This document shows, piece by piece, positions 57,519 to 64,000 of a DNA stretch of 64,000 nucleotides; the first letter of the stretch is position 1; every line of letters starts with the position of its first letter. This DNA is from Patagioenas fasciata. Its lineage: Eukaryota; Chordata; Aves; Columbiformes; Columbidae. A program made the translations under genes and the position numbers. The stretch covers positions 5,220,001 through 5,284,000 of the forward strand of contig NC_092520.1 in assembly GCF_037038585.1 (NCBI RefSeq), read 5' to 3'. The notes beneath the pieces are model-generated. The model was not told where the DNA came from, made no database searches, and was given only the letters and a program-made list of their open reading frames with translations.

Positions 57519-57695
57519 GCCCAGGTTGTCCAGAGAGGTGGTGGATGAACCATCCCTGGAGACATCCCAGGCCAGGCTGGACGGGGCTCTGAGCAACCTG
57601 AGCTGGTGAAGATGTCCCTGCTCATGGCAGGGGTGGCACTGGGTGAGCTTGGAAGGTCCCTTCCAACCCAAACTATTCTATGATTCTATGACTCT
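57519..57695 (+). mobile_element. CR1 3'-end fragment, GAGCTGGTGAAGATG subfamily, in the TENM4 intron
   Basis: It runs from 'ggcccaggttgtccagagag' to 'ctattctatgattctatg' and lies 231 bp upstream of the terminal exon, antisense to the gene. It is the shortest copy of this subfamily that retains its 3' end. Confidence 0.92.
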
Positions 57696-59627
57696 AAGGC
57701 TCATTGTTTCAAGAAACCAAACTGTTTTTACTCTTACAGACTGAAGAAGGTAAAGATACCAAAGAATTTTTTTGCCTCAGTGGTGCGAAGGTGTGAATTT
57801 GGACTCTCCCACCTGGCTGGGCACATGCCATTATTTTGTGCTTCAGTCTTCTTCATCTCCACATATTCATAGCAAATCTTGTGGCTGTGATGATTTATAA
57901 CTTCCCTCTATTTTAACTGCACGTTGTAACTCCTGTGGTACCTTGAAAAGCCCTGCATCACAGGTATGACCATCAAAGTAGCCGTAAACTCTCTGTATCC
58001 CATTTCAACCTGTCCAAAGTCGGTTGTTCAAAACTCAAGGAAGACCCTAAATCCTATTTCCTGCAAACCCTCTACAATGTTCCAGGCTCCTTGAGCCAAG
58101 ACCAGCTGCACCCAACGCTCGAGTTTTGGCTTATACTGAAGCAAAACTGCTGCGAGACAACAGCCCGGATCATTTGTAGTCAGGTACAATACAAAGTCAC
58201 TTTTGCTGTTAGCACATAATGGAGCAAGCACACAGCGAGCCAGCAGCTCATCATTACTGCAAAAATGTCTTTGGAAATGCTCTCATCAATTCACGGCAGC
58301 GCAGGCTTCTTGGAGACCCCTGTCCACGAACAATTATTTGCTCAAATTTCACAGAAGCAAGAGGATGCTATGACAAAACTCTCCCGGCATTGCCAATGGC
58401 TCAGTTCAATAATATAATGACATCCGGGATTAAAAATAGGCTACAAAGAAAAGTTTGCTGCACTCCAGTTATTTCGAGGAAATTTAACATCCATGAAGGA
58501 TATTGCCTTAAACTGTCCACAAGCCTAAGGGTCGCATCCTTCCCTGGGTGTGAGAGGATGATTCAGATTATTCAGGTTTTTCAGTGTGGATCTCTTAACT
58601 TGTAACATGCAAAGTGAAGGGAAATAAACCCTCATTTCCACGGTGGCCATTTCCAGGGAAGGGTCTCAAAGCATGAAAGAAATGAAATAAAGGATTTAGC
58701 ATTGTGGGATGATCGATTTTGATTTATAAATGAGACAACTATAAAGGAATGTAGGTACGCAAGTTCAAGAGCATGTTTTGGGTTGTAAAGCATTAAAATA
58801 TCAAAGACCCAGGACTGACTTTTATTCAAAGTGCCAAGCAGGTGGGAATAGCTCCTCCTGTTTCCCTTTTGATGAACAGCATAGGTGTTGGAGCAGGAAT
58901 CTGTCACCTATGACAGAGAAGCTCTTTCTGGTTCTCTCCATGCTGCCTGTGGGGGATCTCGCCCACAACCTAGAGAGCAATATAATTAACAGACTGATTG
59001 GGAGCTGAGCCGAGCTCCCCTGCCAACTGCACAAGTGCTCGAATTATGCAAAAAATGGACGTAATTGATGTAGATGTCACCGATGATGGACATGGAGCGA
59101 TTAGGTTTCTAGGCTCCGTTAAACACTGTTCTAAATAAGTGTATAGTGCGCAGCCTTGGGTAGCTCTTTCAGGGAGGTTTAAATGGGAAAGTTTTATTCC
59201 CAGATCCATCTCATATGGGTTGACTATAGGTGGTCCTTCCCCACTACCCAAGCACACCACGTTGCTCTTCCGATTCACCTCCGCAACTTTTACAAGTGGT
59301 AGGAAAAGGCACTGCTCGTAACTCATCTTGAAACACCATTTGGTGCGAGTTCCTTCACTCCGGGATATAAATCAGGTCTTTATGTCCTGTGGGCATTTAT
59401 CTATCATCATCTAGATACACATCACCATGTTTACCAGCAGTTGAGTGATAAGCGTCCTTGGAATGAATTGCACTTTCTACTGATTGTCACCTTGGGGAAG
59501 GGAGTTCTGAGGGGTGAGACCGCACCGGGCTTGGCAGAATTACTCCTATTAGAAATCTCCCCTGTTCCTCTTCTATTTTGTCTTTATTATCTTATTAACG
59601 ATGAGCTGCAGGAACATTAGTGCCTTT

Positions 59628-59726
59628 TCATAGAATCATTTTGGTTGGAAAAGACCCTCAACACCATCAAGTCCAACTGTTAACCTAACACTGGCACTAA
59701 ACCATGTCCCTAAGAACCTCATCTAC
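59628..59726 (-). mobile_element. Short CR1 3'-end fragment in the TENM4 intron
   Basis: The plus strand reads 'tcatagaatcattttggttg' and 'ccatgtccctaagaacctca', the reversed last 100 bp of a CR1, in the same orientation as TENM4. Confidence 0.87.
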
Positions 59727-60512
59727 TTGGGCCCAGTATGGGCAACTGAATCAAACGCCTACTTTGCACAGTCAGTGGAGCTTACAGTGTGTTCAGCTTA
59801 GTCTAAAGTTACTGCCTAGGAGGTGGACAGCTCTTTAAGTGAGCTCCACTGACTGTATGAACTAGATGTTGACAGACTACAGTGGTGCACCCATCTAGAA
59901 CACATGGAGACACCTATATGTTTATGTCTCAGTCTTGAATTCAATCCTAGCTCATAGCAGTTTACTATCTGAACTGTCCTTTGGGCTCCACTGACAAGCC
60001 ACCCAAAAGGGTGGTGTTGAGCAGCATTTTTTAAACTATGGGGAGCTCTGATGGGCCACCAACTGTTGCTCCAGAAAGGTACAGGCAATCCGTGCTGTAG
60101 ATATGAAGAAGTCCAGGGAATTCTGGGGTATGCCAAATGGCACCAGCAACTGAATTCACTGTAGATCTCTGCTGGTTATAATGGAAGCTTGGATATCAAG
60201 TTCACAGGCAGAGACCTAAATTTAGATGTCTTAATCAAGAACAAATCACATCCAAAGGATTTTCCACTGGGGATTGGTTACAGGCCTCTTGGGGTCTCCC
60301 CATCTTTTGTCATGTAGAAAAGTAGGAGATCAGACATGTACAAAGCTGTAATGCTGAACATCATCATCACTTAACTATTACTGTAACTAAACACAGCTCT
60401 GTTGTCTTGAAAATGAGCCCAGGATGACTGAAAATGACTTCTTGAGTGCATTTCTTTGATAAAGGAGTGTATTTGGGAACAGCACTTTTTTAAAGGAAAA
60501 AACATCCAACAG

Positions 60513-60537
60513 AAAACAACAACAAACAACAACAAAG
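60513..60537. repeat. (CAA)n tract
   Basis: About 25 bases of AAC/CAA repeats with one interruption. Confidence 0.8.
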
Positions 60538-61489
60538 AACACCAACCCCCAAAAAACAACAAGGAATTCAGGCAAATCAGAGTACAGCTAGTTTGTATGC
60601 TCTGCTGTGAACACAAAGGGGATGGAGTCAAGCAGATTATATGGAGTTCAAAGAGGCAGCGTAGCCCTGACTTGGAAATTACCATTTCTGTTTCATCTTA
60701 GAACTCATTTTAATGAACTGGCAATGAAGAGAAACAGAAAATTTCCATCCAAGGCTGCAGTGGCGTGTGCTGTTCTCTAAAAAATGCTGTTGCTTTTAGC
60801 AACTGTAAACCAAGGTATCTAGAAAACCAGTTTTATGGAAGAAAGGAATTAACAGTTATTTTATTTCAATATTTGTTGCTAGACATGAATGACAAATATG
60901 CTGGGTTTGTTTTTCCTCGCAGCCTTTTTTTTAATCAGATGTCCTTAGGTGACATTTCACTTTATCTAGTAACAACCCATTCGAGAGAAGAGAATGACCT
61001 TCATCATTTGTTCTCTGCCGCACAGAGCTCAGGAGAATGGCACATTGCAGAGATCTCTGAATAGCCTCTTGCATTTCGCCTGCACCTCTTGAGGATTTGA
61101 AATACCAGAGCCAGATACTATCATCTGTTGTTTTTAAATACCGCCTTCCACTGTGAGACTGAAAGCTTTAATTTCCCACCAAGGATCCAAGATGTGCAAT
61201 AAGTGAACATGTTTCCAAGTTTCTCTACATCCTTGTGCCATTATACACAGATAGGTGTTTCTCTTACCACCATATGGCTTGCAACGCAGAAAGCCACTCT
61301 TTCAAAAAGGCTTGGAAGTTATGACTTCTCTGAAATATTCTTCAGCATTAACTCCTTCCTATTTAGCCCCCGCCCTCTGTTGACAAAATCATTCTTCAGA
61401 CATCAGCCTCTTCTGTAACACTCCACCGGGTCACCACCTGAAGATGAGTCCCCATGTGGATGTTCCCCACCAACTCTGCTCACAAGGTA

Positions 61490-61710
61490 CACATAAGAAA
61501 TGAAGTTTTTATAATGAGGGTGGTGAGACCCTGTCTCAGGTTGGCCAGAGAGGTGGTGGATGCCCCATCCCTGGAGACATCCCAGGCCAGGCTGGACGGG
61601 GCTCTGAGCAACCTGAGCTGGTGAAGATGTCCCTGCTCATGGCAGGGGTGGCACTGGATGAGCTTGGAAAGTCGCTTCCAAACCAACTGTTCTATGATCC
61701 TACGATTCTA
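61490..61710 (+). mobile_element. CR1 3'-end fragment, GAGCTGGTGAAGATG subfamily, in the TENM4 intron
   Basis: It starts near acataagaaatgaagttttt, carries the subfamily block 'gagcaacctgagctggtgaa', and ends ttctatgatcctacgattcta. It is antisense to TENM4. Confidence 0.92.
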
Positions 61711-64000
61711 ACTCCCAGCTGCTGGAGGTGCAAGATGAGCCCATCACCCACCACATCCCATCAGGCTCCTACCCATCAGCATGGCTGCACTGTACACTGA
61801 TTGGTTAAGAGGCACTGCGTCTATTCAGCAACCTGCCAACCACAATGCAAGTGGGGCAACGGAGGTGAGCGATTGGCCAGCAAGCCCAGTACTGTAGATG
61901 CTGATTGGTTAGCAATGAGCGAAACCCAAGTGCTGACTCTTGGGCTTGAAGAACAGGTCTGTCCACCCCGCCAGCATACACAGCTGCAGGGGGATAACAA
62001 GGTTGAGCTCATCAAGCAGATTTCCATCTGTAGGGAAATAAGAGGATTTGTCTCCTTGTCTCGCTCATCTATTTTCCTAAAGCTTCAAGAGCTTAACGTC
62101 TTTGAGACTTAAACTCCCCTCTCCGCAACAGATACACAGAAAACTGGCCGCTACTTTTGCAAAACGTAACTAGGGGCTGATGGACAGACATGCAGACAGC
62201 ACGATGGCCCAAGCCCAGGACGAAGCACTCGCAATGTGAGGAAGCCTCCTCTGAATGATGAACGCTGGCAGAGCCGGTCCTTCCGACAGATTGTCCTTGG
62301 GAGAAGCTCTGCCAGAACGCGCAGCCCTACAGCTCAGTCCCTGGCTGAGCATCCCCGAGCAGCCCTCGTCTCCAAAATGCTGCTCCATAAGGGGTGCCAA
62401 ACGCTTCTCCAGAACAGACTGTAATGGGCTCTGTGGAAAACAGGACCCTCCCTGGAGGCACAGTGGTGATGGGATGGAAAGAAGGGCAGTTAATAATATG
62501 ATGTAGTTAACAATATAAGTGCCGACTCCAAAACACCCCTCCCTGCAAATAGAGTTGTTCTGGCTCCAGCAATTACCTGACAGTTCAACAAGACAAAAGA
62601 GAAGAAAAAAAAGGAGAAATTGGATTCAGGTGCAGCAGCTCCACAATATGCCAGAGGTCACCCAGAGTCTCCTGGTGGCCAATAACGCTGAATTTGTTCA
62701 ACAAACAATTTAGTGACAGCCGCACGGTCGCAGGGAGGAGTGGGTGGGGAAAGTGCTGCACAACAGAGTATTGGATTTTAAATGTCACTCTGGAGCTGCA
62801 GGGGGTGAGTGCGAGGTTTATGACACGCTGGCTGCTTCTGAGCTGCTGGATACTCAAAATCAGAATTATCTCTCCCATCTCCCAGCCCTGCAAGGCAAAT
62901 ACCAACAATGTTTTGGAAGGAGATGCTCAGGCCCTCTGGTTATGCACTCTGAGGAGACGAAGCAGCCATCTATGCGGGGTTAGTCGCTTTGCTGTTGTGC
63001 TCGTTATTCATTCCTCTCGGATAAAAGAACTGACTCAATCTGCTGGGCTACAGCTTTGATCAGCGAAGCCAGTGGAGTAACTCAAATTTACTTTGGTCTG
63101 TCAGAAGAAGGTTATGTGACCCAGAGAAACCAGGTATCGGAAGACATGGAGATGAGAAAGCTGTAGTACATCGTTCAGAGAATATCCTTGGATTTCAAGC
63201 AGGATGGGCATTGTCCACTGCCTTGTCCAGGCTACTTAGAAATGACAAAAGATTTGGAGCTTCCTCATTATGCCCTGGAAGATCATTTCACATTCTGATC
63301 AGTCTTATTATCTGAATATATTTCCCGTGCTTCCATTTAACTTTGTTTAATTCTGTCATTTGCTACGTGACATTTTCAGAAGTTTGTGTTTTCTTTCACA
63401 TGCTTCATCAATAAATACACAGAAAATCAGTAGGAAGAAGGGCTGGGTTGTGTCTGGGAGCGTGTATGTGCAGCTGGAAGGACTGGGAATGAACAGAACC
63501 ACACGTGAAACATCAGTGTTGAATGCACAGCTAGACTCAGGAGAAAATGGATCATATTTTCAGGTATCATATGTGAAAGAATTTGTTTTATGCAAATATA
63601 TGCCTGCAATATGCTGGATGTGACAGAAAGGAGGGGAATCCTGCTCTACAGCATCTGAGAGCCACTCGCTATCACAGCATGATCCTGCAGCTGTAGACTT
63701 AAATAAAAAATGCTCATGTTTCGCTGCTGTCATAACACAAGGGAAGAATGTGAAACAACCTGCAATAGTTAAATTCCACTTCCAACACTTGAGTGTGAAG
63801 TGACTCATCTGGAAGCACGGTGGCTGAATAAACCCTCTTTTACCAAGCAGGTCCCTGCACAGCCCTCGCTGCAGCTGCTCGCTTTGAAAACCTGAAGGGG
63901 ACATGGAGATTTTATTTTCTTCTCATTGTTCAATCGGGCAGATTCACCTAAAATGGGTGGAGAGAAGGAAAGGCTCTCTGCTTTTATTTTATTTCTAGAT

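Larger units (their letters stand above)
57289..64000 (-). other. TENM4: Last intron of TENM4 (5' part outside the window)
   Basis: No sequence resembling the upstream YD-repeat or beta-propeller coding exons of teneurin is visible on the minus strand in these 6.7 kb, so the final intron is at least this long. It contains three CR1 fragments, a (CAA)n tract at 60513-60537, and a possible conserved block at about 58200-58460 (ttcacggcagcgcaggcttc and caattatttgctcaaattt). Open frames here are short and unrecognised. Confidence 0.8.

Overview
This is vertebrate genomic DNA, most likely from a bird. Two observations support that. About 29 fragments of the CR1 LINE family cover roughly 10 kb (about 15%) of the window. 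Many of them end in the short octamer repeats typical of avian CR1 3' ends (ATTCTATG-, GATTCTGT- and ATACTGTG-type). The only recognised protein-coding gene is also a vertebrate one, a teneurin. The CR1 load looks high for a bird. The species cannot be told from the sequence.

Layout. Positions 1 to about 50,300 are gene-poor DNA with scattered, mostly 5'-truncated CR1 copies in both orientations, microsatellites, and one unusual pair of near-identical 536-bp direct repeats (6427-6962 and 17559-18094). No established gene was recognised here. The best exon-like candidate is a short + strand terminal exon at 33285-33404 with its own poly(A) signal. Open reading frames at 4740-5365 may be a decayed gene fragment.

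Positions about 50,300-57,288 hold the 3' end of a minus-strand teneurin gene, best matched to TENM4. The terminal coding exon is 57288-56530 (252 codons plus TGA), with a clear splice acceptor immediately upstream. It is followed by a probable 6.2-kb 3'UTR ending near a canonical AATAAA at 50320-50325. Two PUMILIO-type UGUAAAUA motifs lie about 80-105 nt before that signal. Positions 57,289-64,000 are the last intron of the same gene, with three CR1 fragments and no further recognisable exon.

No operon-like system, CRISPR array, RNA gene or intact mobile element was found. The items most worth following are the 536-bp repeat pair, the candidate + strand exons (one lying antisense to the TENM4 3'UTR), the paired Pumilio sites, the CpG-dense block in the 3'UTR, and the clustered 5' truncation points in one CR1 subfamily. 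Nothing here can be called a new biological system from sequence reading alone.
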